DNA of 64,000 nucleotides, from assembly GCF_025567095.1 (NCBI RefSeq), contig NZ_JAOQJH010000013.1. The stretch is one strand, 5' to 3'. Positions within the stretch are counted from its first letter, which is position 1. Each line of letters starts with the position of its first letter. This stretch comes from Anthropogastromicrobium aceti. GTDB taxonomy: Bacteria > Bacillota > Clostridia > Lachnospirales > Lachnospiraceae. The position numbers and the translations under genes are program-made. The notes under the pieces were generated by a model. The model did not search any database. It was not told where the DNA came from and worked only from the letters and a program-made list of their open reading frames with translations. Positions 25,991 through 34,340 of this stretch are shown piece by piece.

Positions 25991-26863
25991 ATGGAAAAGA
26001 AAAGCATGAAGGGCTATCTTTATTTGATGCCCGCATTAATTGTCATTCTTTTATTTACGATTTATCCGTTGATTCGTGCTTTTATTATGAGTTTCATGGA
26101 AGATTATAACATGATAAACGGTACGTATGCATCAGTGGGCTTTAGCAATTATGTAAGTATTTTCAAGGATAAATACTTCATTAAGGCATTGACTAATACT
26201 GGAATTTATGTTGCATTTGTAGTTCCGTGTTCTATTGCATTATCTCTTTTGATCGCTGTTTTATTAAATAGTAAGATCAAGTTTCAGGGATTTTTCCAGA
26301 CACTTTACTTTTTGCCATATGTTACAAGTGTTATTGCAATTGGTATTGTTTGGAGATGGATATTTAACGAGCATTATGGTCTGTTAAATCAGATCCTTTC
26401 ATGGTTTGGCATCAAAGCGATTCCGTGGCTGAACAAGAAGCAGTATGCGCTTCCGGCACTTATTATTTTTAGTATCTGGAAGAGCATGGCATTTGATATT
26501 TTAATCTTTTTAGCAGGACTTCAGACCATTTCACCTGATTTGTATAATGCTGCAAAGGTTGACTCAACACCGAAGTGGAGAGTCTTTACAAAGATCACAC
26601 TTCCTGGTATTATGCCTATGGTATCATACGCGCTTGTAATGGGTATGATAAATGCATTTAAGGTTTATAATGAAGTGTATTCTTTGTTTGCATCAAAGGC
26701 AGGTCCGGCAAACAGTGCGATTACCGTTGTTTACTATTTGTACGATAAGTTTTACAATCAGTATGAATACGGTGAAGCATCTGCATCAGCAGTTGTTTTA
26801 TTTGGAATTATCCTAGTCCTTACCTTCGTTCAGAGGAAGCTGACAGGAAGAAAGGATGGATAA
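25991..26863 (+). CDS. ABC transporter permease, UgpA-like
   Basis: The 290-residue permease has six predicted helices and EAA loop YNAAKVDSTPKWRVFTKITL. It is 13 bp after the ATPase, ribosome site AAGGAG. The family imports sugars or glycerol-3-phosphate; the UgpA assignment rests on the company of UgpE- and UgpB-like genes. Confidence 0.88.
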   Translation: MEKKSMKGYLYLMPALIVILLFTIYPLIRAFIMSFMEDYNMINGTYASVGFSNYVSIFKDKYFIKALTNTGIYVAFVVPCSIALSLLIAVLLNSKIKFQGFFQTLYFLPYVTSVIAIGIVWRWIFNEHYGLLNQILSWFGIKAIPWLNKKQYALPALIIFSIWKSMAFDILIFLAGLQTISPDLYNAAKVDSTPKWRVFTKITLPGIMPMVSYALVMGMINAFKVYNEVYSLFASKAGPANSAITVVYYLYDKFYNQYEYGEASASAVVLFGIILVLTFVQRKLTGRKDG

Positions 26864-26871
26864 GAGAAAAG

Positions 26872-27708
26872 ATGAATAAAAGAAAAGTTGTAAATATTGT
26901 TGCAGAGGTGTTAAAATATGCCATATTGATTGCAGGTGCAATCTTTACGCTTCTTCCGTTTTTGTGGATGATTTTGTCATCACTAAAGACATCAGCGGAG
27001 ATCACGGCTATTCCGCCTTCCCTCTTCCCGAAGGTACCGCAGTTTTCAAACTTTGCTGAGGCTTGGAAGTCAGCTCCATTTCCGCGCTATATTTTTAACA
27101 CCCTGGTCGTTACTATCATTTCTACAGCAGGAGTGCTTGTGACTACTGTACTTGCTGCTTATGCATTTGCACGTTTGAATTTTCCGGGAAAGAAGCTCAT
27201 GCTTTCGTTAATGTTAGCTACACTTATGATTCCAGGAGAAATGTTAATTATTACAAACTTCATTACTATCACAAAGTTAAAATGGATCAATACTTATCAG
27301 GCAATGATCGTTCCGTATTTAGCGAGTGTATTCTATATTTACTTGCTGACACAGTTCTTTTCACAGGTACCAGATGCACTTTATCTGGCGGCAAAGGTTG
27401 ATAAGTGTAATGATTTTAAATATTTGATCAAGATCATGATTCCGATTAATAAGAGTCCGATTACCACGGTATGTATCTTAAATGCAATCGGATGCTGGAA
27501 CTCTTTTATGTGGCCGTTACTTGTTACAAACAGCAAGGAGATGCGTGTTCTTTCATACGGACTGATGCAGTTTCAGACAGAGAACGGTTCGTCATATGAG
27601 CTTATAATGGCAGCATCTTGTATTTTAGTACTTCCAATTGTTGTCGTTTACCTGATTCTTCGAAAGTACGTCATCGAGGGTGTTACACAGAGTGGTATCA
27701 AGGGATAA
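26872..27708 (+). CDS. ABC transporter permease, UgpE-like
   Basis: The 278-residue permease has six predicted helices and EAA loop YLAAKVDKCNDFKYLIKIMI. The segment after helix 1 (PPSLFPKVPQFSNFAEAWKS) resembles UgpE and MalG relatives. It follows its partner after 8 bp and ends with GVTQSGIKG, a usual terminus of this subunit. Confidence 0.88.
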   Translation: MNKRKVVNIVAEVLKYAILIAGAIFTLLPFLWMILSSLKTSAEITAIPPSLFPKVPQFSNFAEAWKSAPFPRYIFNTLVVTIISTAGVLVTTVLAAYAFARLNFPGKKLMLSLMLATLMIPGEMLIITNFITITKLKWINTYQAMIVPYLASVFYIYLLTQFFSQVPDALYLAAKVDKCNDFKYLIKIMIPINKSPITTVCILNAIGCWNSFMWPLLVTNSKEMRVLSYGLMQFQTENGSSYELIMAASCILVLPIVVVYLILRKYVIEGVTQSGIKG

Positions 27709-27814
27709 CTTGTTGTGATTATTATGTTAGAAACCGGAAATCCGGATTCTATAGAGAGTACAAATGTACTATTTAGTCCCCATGCCCGAAGAGGGCAAAA
27801 GAAAGGAGAAATTC

Positions 27815-29098
27815 ATGAAGTTAAGAAAAGTAAGTGCAGTTTTAATGTCAATGTCTATGGTTGGTGCAATGGCTGTTCCGACATTTGCAGACGAGGCAAA
27901 GACTATTGAGCCATGTGAGATCACATTCTGGCACGCAATGAACGGTAAGCAGGAAGAATCTCTGACAGCTCTTACTGATAAGTTCAATGAGGAGAATGAA
28001 TACGGTATCACAGTTACACTTGTAAATCAGGGTAACTACAGTGACTTAAGCACAAAACTGACAGCAAACGCAGCTGCAGATACTTTGCCGGATCTGTCAC
28101 AGGGCTATAACAACTGGGTAACTGCTTATACTGATAAGATCATTCCGTTAGATGATTTCGTTACCGATGAGGATTTCGATTATGATGATCTGATCGACAG
28201 CTACAAGGATGAGTGCGAAGTATATGGCTTTGTTGCATGTGTACCATTCAACAAGAGTACTTACGTTTACTTCTACAATAAGACTCTGTTTGATGAGGTT
28301 GGCATTGATGTACCTACCACATGGGATGAGCTGACTGAGGCAGGAAAGAAGTTAAAGGAAGCAAAGGATATTGAAATTCTTGGTGTAGATGATCTTTCAG
28401 GCTTCTTAGAGGCATCTCTGCATCAGAATGACTGTGAGTACGTAAGTGAGGACGGCGCTCTGTTTGATAATGAGGCAGGTCTTGAGACAGTTTCTTATAT
28501 CATGAACCTTTACAACAGCGGCTATGCACGTCTTGTAGGTGAGGACAGCTACTTCTCCAATGTTATCTCCAACCAGATGATCGGCGGTTACATCGGTTCT
28601 TGTACTGGTGTTTCTTACATCACTGCAGATGGATGGGAGCTTGGAGTAGCACCTGTTCCGGGCAACAAGGAAAAGGCCGTTAATCAGGCAGGTACTAACA
28701 TCTATATGTTCAGCACCGATGAAAACAAGCAGAATGCTGCATGGGAATACATGAAGTATCTGACAAGCGTTGATTCTACTATTCAGTGGTCTGAAGAGAC
28801 AGGATATCTGCCAGTAAGAAAGTCTGCATATGAGACAGATGAATTTAAGAAGTTTATGGACGAGGATAAGACCAACAACTATAAGTCTGCATACGAGCAG
28901 TCTCCATACTTCTTTGCTCAGCCAGTATTTGATGGCAGCTATGATGTAATGAATACTGTAAGCACTGTTTTAGAGGATTCTATTCTGGACGAGCTTGAAC
29001 CAGAAGAAGTTCTTGAGAATCTTGTAACTGAGCTCAACGATAAGTTAGGCGTTGACGGTGTTGCTGCAGAAGAGGAGCCTTCTTCCGTAGCTGAATAA
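27815..29098 (+). CDS. Extracellular solute-binding protein, UgpB-like
   Basis: The 427-residue family-1 binding protein begins with a signal peptide cut after PTFA. The mature start EITFWHAMNGKQEESLTALT and the following FNEENEYGITV resemble UgpB-type proteins, which bind glycerol-3-phosphate or glycerophosphodiesters. The start at 27815 follows AAAGGAG; a longer in-frame start would disrupt the signal peptide. There is no lipobox cysteine. It ends with an acidic tail, and a terminator-like hairpin follows. Confidence 0.85.
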   Translation: MKLRKVSAVLMSMSMVGAMAVPTFADEAKTIEPCEITFWHAMNGKQEESLTALTDKFNEENEYGITVTLVNQGNYSDLSTKLTANAAADTLPDLSQGYNNWVTAYTDKIIPLDDFVTDEDFDYDDLIDSYKDECEVYGFVACVPFNKSTYVYFYNKTLFDEVGIDVPTTWDELTEAGKKLKEAKDIEILGVDDLSGFLEASLHQNDCEYVSEDGALFDNEAGLETVSYIMNLYNSGYARLVGEDSYFSNVISNQMIGGYIGSCTGVSYITADGWELGVAPVPGNKEKAVNQAGTNIYMFSTDENKQNAAWEYMKYLTSVDSTIQWSEETGYLPVRKSAYETDEFKKFMDEDKTNNYKSAYEQSPYFFAQPVFDGSYDVMNTVSTVLEDSILDELEPEEVLENLVTELNDKLGVDGVAAEEEPSSVAE

Positions 29099-29118
29099 GT
29101 TAAAAGTAGGAACATACG

Positions 29119-29148
29119 GGGGCTGTCAGTTAATGGCAGCTCCTTTTT
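29119..29148 (+). terminator. Attenuating terminator after the UgpB-like gene
   Basis: GGGGCTGTCA pairs with TGGCAGCTCC (two G-T pairs) and is followed by five T. The next gene starts 25 bp later with no promoter visible, so partial readthrough into the hydrolase genes is likely. Confidence 0.72.
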
Positions 29149-29172
29149 CATCTTTTAAGGAAAGGAAATTTT

Positions 29173-30519
29173 ATGACAACATTAACATTTTATAATGGAT
29201 TAAGAGAAATCGGCGGCACGTTTGTTGTAGTTGAAACAGATGAGGCAAGATGCATGTTTGATTTCGGATTTGCAGTAATGGATCGCATGGATGATAAGAT
29301 TGCAGTGCGCTATAATGAGTGCGCGGCAGATTATGCACGTCTTGGAGTGTTAGCTTCACAGGATGGCATTTATGATGAAGAGACGGCAAAAACATTAGGC
29401 CTTGTCAGCTTTGAAAACGACAAGAAGAAAAACTTTTTTGTGATTTCTCATATGCATATCGACCATATGGGAGGTCTTGGAATGCTTGATCAGAATCTTC
29501 CAGTTTATATGAGTGAGGATTCTTTAAAGCTATATCGTAGACTTGAGGCTTGCGGTGATATTCAGGTAAAGGGCCATAAAAACTGCATCGGCATCCCATA
29601 TGGTGAAAGCTTTACCGTAGGTGATATTACAGTTGAAGTAGAGGCAATAGATCATGACGTGGTCGGTGCATGCGGATATCGAATTACGACACCGGGAGGA
29701 ACGATTTGCTATACAGGAGATTATCGTTTCCATGGCTTCCATCCAGAGATTACAAAAGCATTTGGACAGAAAATGAAGGGCGTGGATGTGCTTATTACCG
29801 AGGGTGTTACAGTAAGCTTTGACGATGTGGATATACTTTCTCTTACTAAGCCAGAAGAACCAGAAAGAAGCGAGGAGTGGTTACAAGATACGATATGTAA
29901 GGAGTCCACAGAGCAGAAGGGACTTATTATTGTTAACCCATATAATAGAAATGTAGAGCGTCTTCATCACTTGATCATGACAGCACAAAAGACTGGAAGA
30001 AAGCTTGTCATGGACGGTGTTCAGGCAGATTATGTGCAGACATTCTATCCAGAGGATGAGATTTTGATGTATGAAAACAGCGTTGGTGCTGATGCTAAGA
30101 AGGCAGAGGAGCGTGGCTGGAGTATTATCACAAGAGAGGAACTTCTTTCTAATCCGTCAAAATATATTTTACAGCAGGACTATGTAAACTTTTATGAGCT
30201 GATGGATTTAAGTTCTGTAATTACACTTTATATTCATATGGATGGTGCGCCGCTTGGCGATTATGATCCTTCTTTTGGAAAGATGCACCGTATTTTAGAT
30301 CATATGAACATTCCATACATGAATATTGGAATCGGAGGTCACTCCAGACCATACTATTTAAGAACTATGCTGGATACCATTGCACCGCATATTCTCGTTC
30401 CGCTTCACAGCTTCCGTCCGGAGCAGGTAAACACCGCACATGCAGATAAGCGTATCCTGCCAGAGTATGGTGAGTGCTTTGCTTTTGAAAATGGCGAGAT
30501 GATCTTAAAGAAGAATTAA
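29173..30519 (+). CDS. MBL-fold (RNase J-like) metallohydrolase
   Basis: The 448-residue protein has the metallo-beta-lactamase metal site HMHIDHMGGLG (about residue 95), a downstream CYTGDYRFHG aspartate and a beta-CASP-like region with IGGHSRPYYL and VPLHSFRPE near the C-terminus. Relatives are nucleases such as RNase J or other phosphodiesterases. It is shorter than RNase J (about 555), so it probably is a specialised phosphodiesterase rather than the housekeeping nuclease. It is in line with SurE and a 5'-nucleotidase, which suggests nucleotide or phosphodiester breakdown. Confidence 0.75.
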   Translation: MTTLTFYNGLREIGGTFVVVETDEARCMFDFGFAVMDRMDDKIAVRYNECAADYARLGVLASQDGIYDEETAKTLGLVSFENDKKKNFFVISHMHIDHMGGLGMLDQNLPVYMSEDSLKLYRRLEACGDIQVKGHKNCIGIPYGESFTVGDITVEVEAIDHDVVGACGYRITTPGGTICYTGDYRFHGFHPEITKAFGQKMKGVDVLITEGVTVSFDDVDILSLTKPEEPERSEEWLQDTICKESTEQKGLIIVNPYNRNVERLHHLIMTAQKTGRKLVMDGVQADYVQTFYPEDEILMYENSVGADAKKAEERGWSIITREELLSNPSKYILQQDYVNFYELMDLSSVITLYIHMDGAPLGDYDPSFGKMHRILDHMNIPYMNIGIGGHSRPYYLRTMLDTIAPHILVPLHSFRPEQVNTAHADKRILPEYGECFAFENGEMILKKN

Positions 30520-30536
30520 AATAGGAGCGACATCAA

Positions 30537-31265
30537 ATGAGAATTTTAATTGTAAATGATGATGGAATAAAAGCTCCTGGTATACGAAAGTTGGCTGAAC
30601 TTTCTATGCAGCTTGGCGAGGTGTGGGTTGTGGCACCAAAGAGCCAGTGTAGCGCGATGTCACAGAGAATTACCTTATTTGAAGATATTGAAGTGACACC
30701 TGAATGCTATGATGTAGATGGCGTGCGTGCCTATAGTGTGGGCGGAACTCCGGCAGATTGTGTAAAGGTAGCGCTTGAGTTTTTGATGCCAGAAAAGCCA
30801 GACGTTGTATTTTCAGGAATTAACAGTGGTTATAACACTGGAATTGACATTCTTTACTCAGGAACTGTTGGTGCAGCAATGGAGGCGCTTGCAAATGGCA
30901 TCCGTTCATTTGCTTTTTCTAACAAAAATGATACAAGCTGGGAGACTGCAGACGCATATCTTATTTCGATTGTAAAAGAGCTTCTTGATGAAAATCTTTC
31001 AATGGATCGCATTTGGAATGTGAACTTTCCAGGCTGTAAACTTTCAGAGTGTAAGGGAATTTTGCGTGATCGTATACCTGCAAAGCACCAGTTTTATCAG
31101 GACGACTATGTGCGTACAAATCATGCAGACGGAAGTTTCTCACTTCGCTCAAAGGGTGTAATGACAGAAAAGGCAGAGGAAGGTACTGATATTAGTGCGC
31201 TTCTCAATAATTTCATATCCATAGGTTCTGTGCGCTGTGCGGCACTTGGATATCAAAAGGACTAG
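30537..31265 (+). CDS. surE: 5'/3'-nucleotidase SurE
   Basis: SurE removes phosphate from nucleoside 5'- and 3'-monophosphates in the cytoplasm. The 242-residue protein begins with the metal-binding signature MRILIVNDDGIKAPGI, followed by VVAPKSQCSAMSQRIT, VGGTPADCVKVAL and FSGINSGYNTG. Length is typical. It is 17 bp after the MBL-fold gene and 8 bp before the next nucleotidase. Confidence 0.93.
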   Translation: MRILIVNDDGIKAPGIRKLAELSMQLGEVWVVAPKSQCSAMSQRITLFEDIEVTPECYDVDGVRAYSVGGTPADCVKVALEFLMPEKPDVVFSGINSGYNTGIDILYSGTVGAAMEALANGIRSFAFSNKNDTSWETADAYLISIVKELLDENLSMDRIWNVNFPGCKLSECKGILRDRIPAKHQFYQDDYVRTNHADGSFSLRSKGVMTEKAEEGTDISALLNNFISIGSVRCAALGYQKD

Positions 31266-31273
31266 GTTAAATA

Positions 31274-32812
31274 ATGGAAAAAAGAAAAGTAAAAATCTAT
31301 TATACGTCAGATGTACACGGATATTTCTATCCGACATCATATGGTGACCGAGAGGTAAAACCGATGGGGCTGTTTGCGTGTGCGTCTGAATACAAAAAGG
31401 ATGACGATACACTTGTGATTGATGGAGGCGATATGCTTCAGGGCTCTGCATATGCCTACTACAGCAGAAATATTCTTGGAAGCTGCGAATATATTGCACA
31501 GATGGCAAATGACTGTGGATATGACTTCTATACGCTTGGAAATCATGATTTTAACTATGGTCAGGAATATCAGGCTATTTACCGCAATAACCATAAAGGT
31601 ACTTGTGTATGTGAGAATGTGCTTGACAGCGATGGAAATATTCTTTATCCGCATATGATTTACACGATGAAAAACGGTGTGAAGGTCGGACTAGTCGGTA
31701 TCGTAACTGATTATATCAATGTGTGGGAGAAAAAAGAAAATCTTGTTGGCATTCAGGTGGTTGATCCGTTTGAGGCTGCAAAAAAGGCGCTGGAAGATTT
31801 ACAGGGCAAGGTTGATCTGACGATATGTATTTATCATGGTGGCTTTGAGAGTGATTTAGAGACTGGAAAACGTTTGTCAGAGACGACTGAGAATATCGGT
31901 TACAAAATCTGTACTGAACTTGGCTTTGATGTACTATTAACAGGTCATCAGCACATGCCGGTGGCAGGAAGAATGGTTAACGGCACTTACACACTTCAGC
32001 CGCTTGCAAATGGCAGAGAATATGCCTATGTAGAAATTGATCTTGAGAAGGAAGCATTTGCTTTGAAAAACGCAGTTTATCCGGCAGCAATTACCTCCAT
32101 CAATTCAAAGAAGGTTCAGCCAAACCCTGATAATGCAAAGGCATTGTGCGAGAAGTATAGCTTTATGGAGGCTAAGGTACAGGAGTGGCTTGATGAGCCG
32201 CTTGGTCATCTAAGCAGACCGCTTTACCCAGAGGACAAGGTGAAAATGGCATTAGAAGGAAGTGGTATTGCCGATTTGATTAATCGCATACAGCTTGATG
32301 TATCTGGGGCACAGCTGTCCATAGTTGGACTTGCAAATGATATTGTGGGCTTTAATGCTTGTGTAACAACAAGAGATATAATTGCCACATATCCATTCCC
32401 CAATACTCTTGTAGTATGCCGTATCACAGGAGAGAAGTTAAGAGCAGCTATGGAACGTGCCGCAGAATATTTCGAGATCGACGAAAATGGCAAAGTAGTA
32501 GTAGCAAAGAGCTTCCTTTCTCCGAAGGTCGAGCATTATAATTATGATTACTTTGCAGGTGTTACGTGGGAGATCCACCCAGAGGCACCGATGGGAAGTC
32601 GCATTCAGAATCTGTGTTACCAGGGAAAGCCAGTGCAGCCTGATGATGAGTTTACACTGTGCATGAATAATTACCGTTACAGTGGTGCAGGCGGCTATCC
32701 GATGTATCCAACATGCCCATTGGTAAAGGAAATTAATACAGAGATGGTAGAGATTATAATGGATTATTTCCGTACACATGGCACAGTTGCCATTGATTCT
32801 GAGAAAAATTGA
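31274..32812 (+). CDS. UshA-family 5'-nucleotidase/2',3'-cyclic phosphodiesterase
   Basis: The 512-residue protein has an N-terminal calcineurin-like phosphoesterase domain (IYYTSDVHGYFYP, VIDGGDMLQGS, YTLGNHDFNYG, LLTGHQHMPV) and a C-terminal 5'-nucleotidase domain (about 330-500, with GAGGYPMYPTCP). UshA relatives are usually secreted, but no signal peptide is seen, so this copy is probably cytoplasmic. With SurE, the MBL hydrolase and a Ugp-like importer it may release phosphate from imported phosphate esters. Confidence 0.9.
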   Translation: MEKRKVKIYYTSDVHGYFYPTSYGDREVKPMGLFACASEYKKDDDTLVIDGGDMLQGSAYAYYSRNILGSCEYIAQMANDCGYDFYTLGNHDFNYGQEYQAIYRNNHKGTCVCENVLDSDGNILYPHMIYTMKNGVKVGLVGIVTDYINVWEKKENLVGIQVVDPFEAAKKALEDLQGKVDLTICIYHGGFESDLETGKRLSETTENIGYKICTELGFDVLLTGHQHMPVAGRMVNGTYTLQPLANGREYAYVEIDLEKEAFALKNAVYPAAITSINSKKVQPNPDNAKALCEKYSFMEAKVQEWLDEPLGHLSRPLYPEDKVKMALEGSGIADLINRIQLDVSGAQLSIVGLANDIVGFNACVTTRDIIATYPFPNTLVVCRITGEKLRAAMERAAEYFEIDENGKVVVAKSFLSPKVEHYNYDYFAGVTWEIHPEAPMGSRIQNLCYQGKPVQPDDEFTLCMNNYRYSGAGGYPMYPTCPLVKEINTEMVEIIMDYFRTHGTVAIDSEKN

Positions 32813-32833
32813 AATTAGATGTATAATAAATGT

Positions 32834-32903
32834 CAATTAGGAAAGAATACAGATGAAGCTAATTGTATAAAATGTTGACGAAATCTGAAATCTTTCCTAA
32901 TTG
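32834..32903. repeat. Inverted repeat downstream of the nucleotidase operon
   Basis: CAATTAGGAAAGA (32834-32846) and TCTTTCCTAATTG (32891-32903) pair perfectly; the 44-bp loop holds further partial complementarity. It has no strong T-run and could be a weak terminator. Confidence 0.5.
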
Positions 32904-32957
32904 TTTTGTAAAACTTAATGAATATGTAAAGAAAACGTAAGATTTTGTCAAATTTGC

Positions 32958-32986
32958 TTGACTTTTATCGCGTGTTGTATTATACT
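32958..32986 (+). promoter_or_regulatory. Promoter of tRNA-Lys
   Basis: TTGACT (32958-32963), 17 bp, TATACT (32981-32986), about 39 bp before the tRNA. Confidence 0.85.
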
Positions 32987-33024
32987 AAGCACATGTTGAT
33001 GAGAACAACATACAAAATAAAAAC

Positions 33025-33097
33025 GCGCTTCTAGCTCAGTTGGTAGAGCACCTGACTCTTAATCAGGGTGTCCAGGGTTCGAACCCCTGGAGGCGCA
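33025..33097 (+). tRNA. tRNA-Lys (anticodon CTT)
   Basis: The 73-nt gene folds as a full cloverleaf. Acceptor GCGCTTC pairs with GAGGCGC (one G-T); the D-arm holds AGCTCAGTTGGTAGAGC; the anticodon loop is ACTCTTAA with CTT at 33058-33060; the T-arm is CCAGG-GTTCGAAC-CCCTGG. The discriminator is A and CCA is not encoded. Confidence 0.97.
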
Positions 33098-33101
33098 TCA
33101 A

Positions 33102-33147
33102 GTACCGGTTTTGGAGACATATGAGCTCTGGGGTCGGTGCTTTTTTT
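33102..33147 (+). terminator. Terminator after tRNA-Lys
   Basis: AAGTACCG pairs with CGGTGCTT (one G-T) and is followed by a T-run. Confidence 0.75.
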
Positions 33148-33190
33148 GTGCTTTCCAGACTGTATGCACGAGGAGAGCGAAAAAAATAAA

Positions 33191-33218
33191 TTGACATAAA
33201 AACTCCGTGCGCTATAAT
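33191..33218 (+). promoter_or_regulatory. Promoter of the binding-protein/diguanylate cyclase pair
   Basis: Consensus TTGACA (33191-33196) and TATAAT (33213-33218) are separated by 16 bp, about 65 bp before the coding start. Confidence 0.85.
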
Positions 33219-33281
33219 AGTTAAGAAGAGTTTTGCATTATAAAAATAGTGCAATTAGACTATATTCGTGTGGGGGAAGGA

Positions 33282-34340
33282 ATGAAAACTCGAAAAACAG
33301 AACAAAATGCGCGCGAAAATTATAAAAAAGTATATTTTTTGATGATTGTCGTGTCTACAATCCTTTTTTTGACAGCAATCGGATGCCAAAAGAAGGTTGA
33401 TACAAGCTTAAAAGTACAGTCTTCTATAGTGGAGTATACATGTATTTCAGATTCTGACAGTGATAAAAGCTTTTATGTAATTTTAAAGAATTACCATGGA
33501 GACTACTGGGAGACGGTGATAGAGGGCGTATCAAAAGCGGCAAATGAAATAGATGCATCTGTATATCTTGGCGGAATCGACAATGAGACTGATATTGAAG
33601 GTCAGATTAAATTGATTGATGAAGCAATAGAAAGCGGTGCGAGTGGAATTTTGCTTGCACCGGCAACCTCGGATGAGCTTGTGGAAAGCTGTAAAAAAGC
33701 AAGGGAGAGTGGGATATATGTGGCATTGATTGATTCTTCCATTAATCAATGCGAATTTGATGCCTGCTATATGACAGATAATGTAAATGCAGGACAGATG
33801 GCGGCAAAGGAAATGCTTAGATTATTAAATGAAGCAGGCAATTTACCGTCAGAGGAGCTTGAAGTAGGCATTATGCTGTCATCTGATACGTCACAGGCGA
33901 TGATAAATCGCGTATCAGGTTTTTTAGAATACTGGTCTTTGCATTCACCGGAAAAATGGGATATTGCACAGGACATTTACTTAAATGGCGGTAATGTAGA
34001 AAAAGCGCAGTCTGATGCGAAGAAGCTTATTGATCAGCATGAAAACCTGAAAGGTATTTTTGGGTGTAACAATACATCAACCATAGGCATAGCAAGTGAG
34101 CTTTTAGAAGAAAATAGAAAAGATATTGTTTTAGTTGGTTTTGACATGGCAGATATTACGGTTCAGATCATTCAAAATCCGGATTATTTTGCAGGAACAC
34201 TTATGCAGAGACAGGATCAAATGGGGTATCTTGGTCTTAATGCTTTATATGATTTTGTAAGTGGAAGTAGGTATGAACAAAAGTATTTTGATACTGGAGT
34301 GGTACTGATTGATGCGGATTATCTTAGTGGGAGGGAATGA
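33282..34340 (+). CDS. Lipoprotein sugar-binding protein (periplasmic-binding type 4 fold)
   Basis: The 352-residue lipoprotein has a signal sequence ending LTAIGCQKK, a proper lipobox. The mature part matches the ribose/galactose-binding fold (LacI-like): VILKNYHGDYWETVIEGV, SGASGILLAPATSDELVESC, IMLSSDTSQAMINRVSGF and GIFGCNNTSTIGIASELL. The start is ATG 33282 with GGAAGGA upstream. No permease is nearby; the stop codon overlaps the start of a diguanylate cyclase. This suggests a sensor role: ligand binding outside, signal through the membrane cyclase. The sugar is unknown. Confidence 0.87.
   Translation: MKTRKTEQNARENYKKVYFLMIVVSTILFLTAIGCQKKVDTSLKVQSSIVEYTCISDSDSDKSFYVILKNYHGDYWETVIEGVSKAANEIDASVYLGGIDNETDIEGQIKLIDEAIESGASGILLAPATSDELVESCKKARESGIYVALIDSSINQCEFDACYMTDNVNAGQMAAKEMLRLLNEAGNLPSEELEVGIMLSSDTSQAMINRVSGFLEYWSLHSPEKWDIAQDIYLNGGNVEKAQSDAKKLIDQHENLKGIFGCNNTSTIGIASELLEENRKDIVLVGFDMADITVQIIQNPDYFAGTLMQRQDQMGYLGLNALYDFVSGSRYEQKYFDTGVVLIDADYLSGRE

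Noticed and set aside
33249..33281. Upstream start for the binding lipoprotein
   Set aside because: The ATG at 33282 has GGAAGGA upstream and gives a normal signal peptide; the earlier start has no ribosome site.
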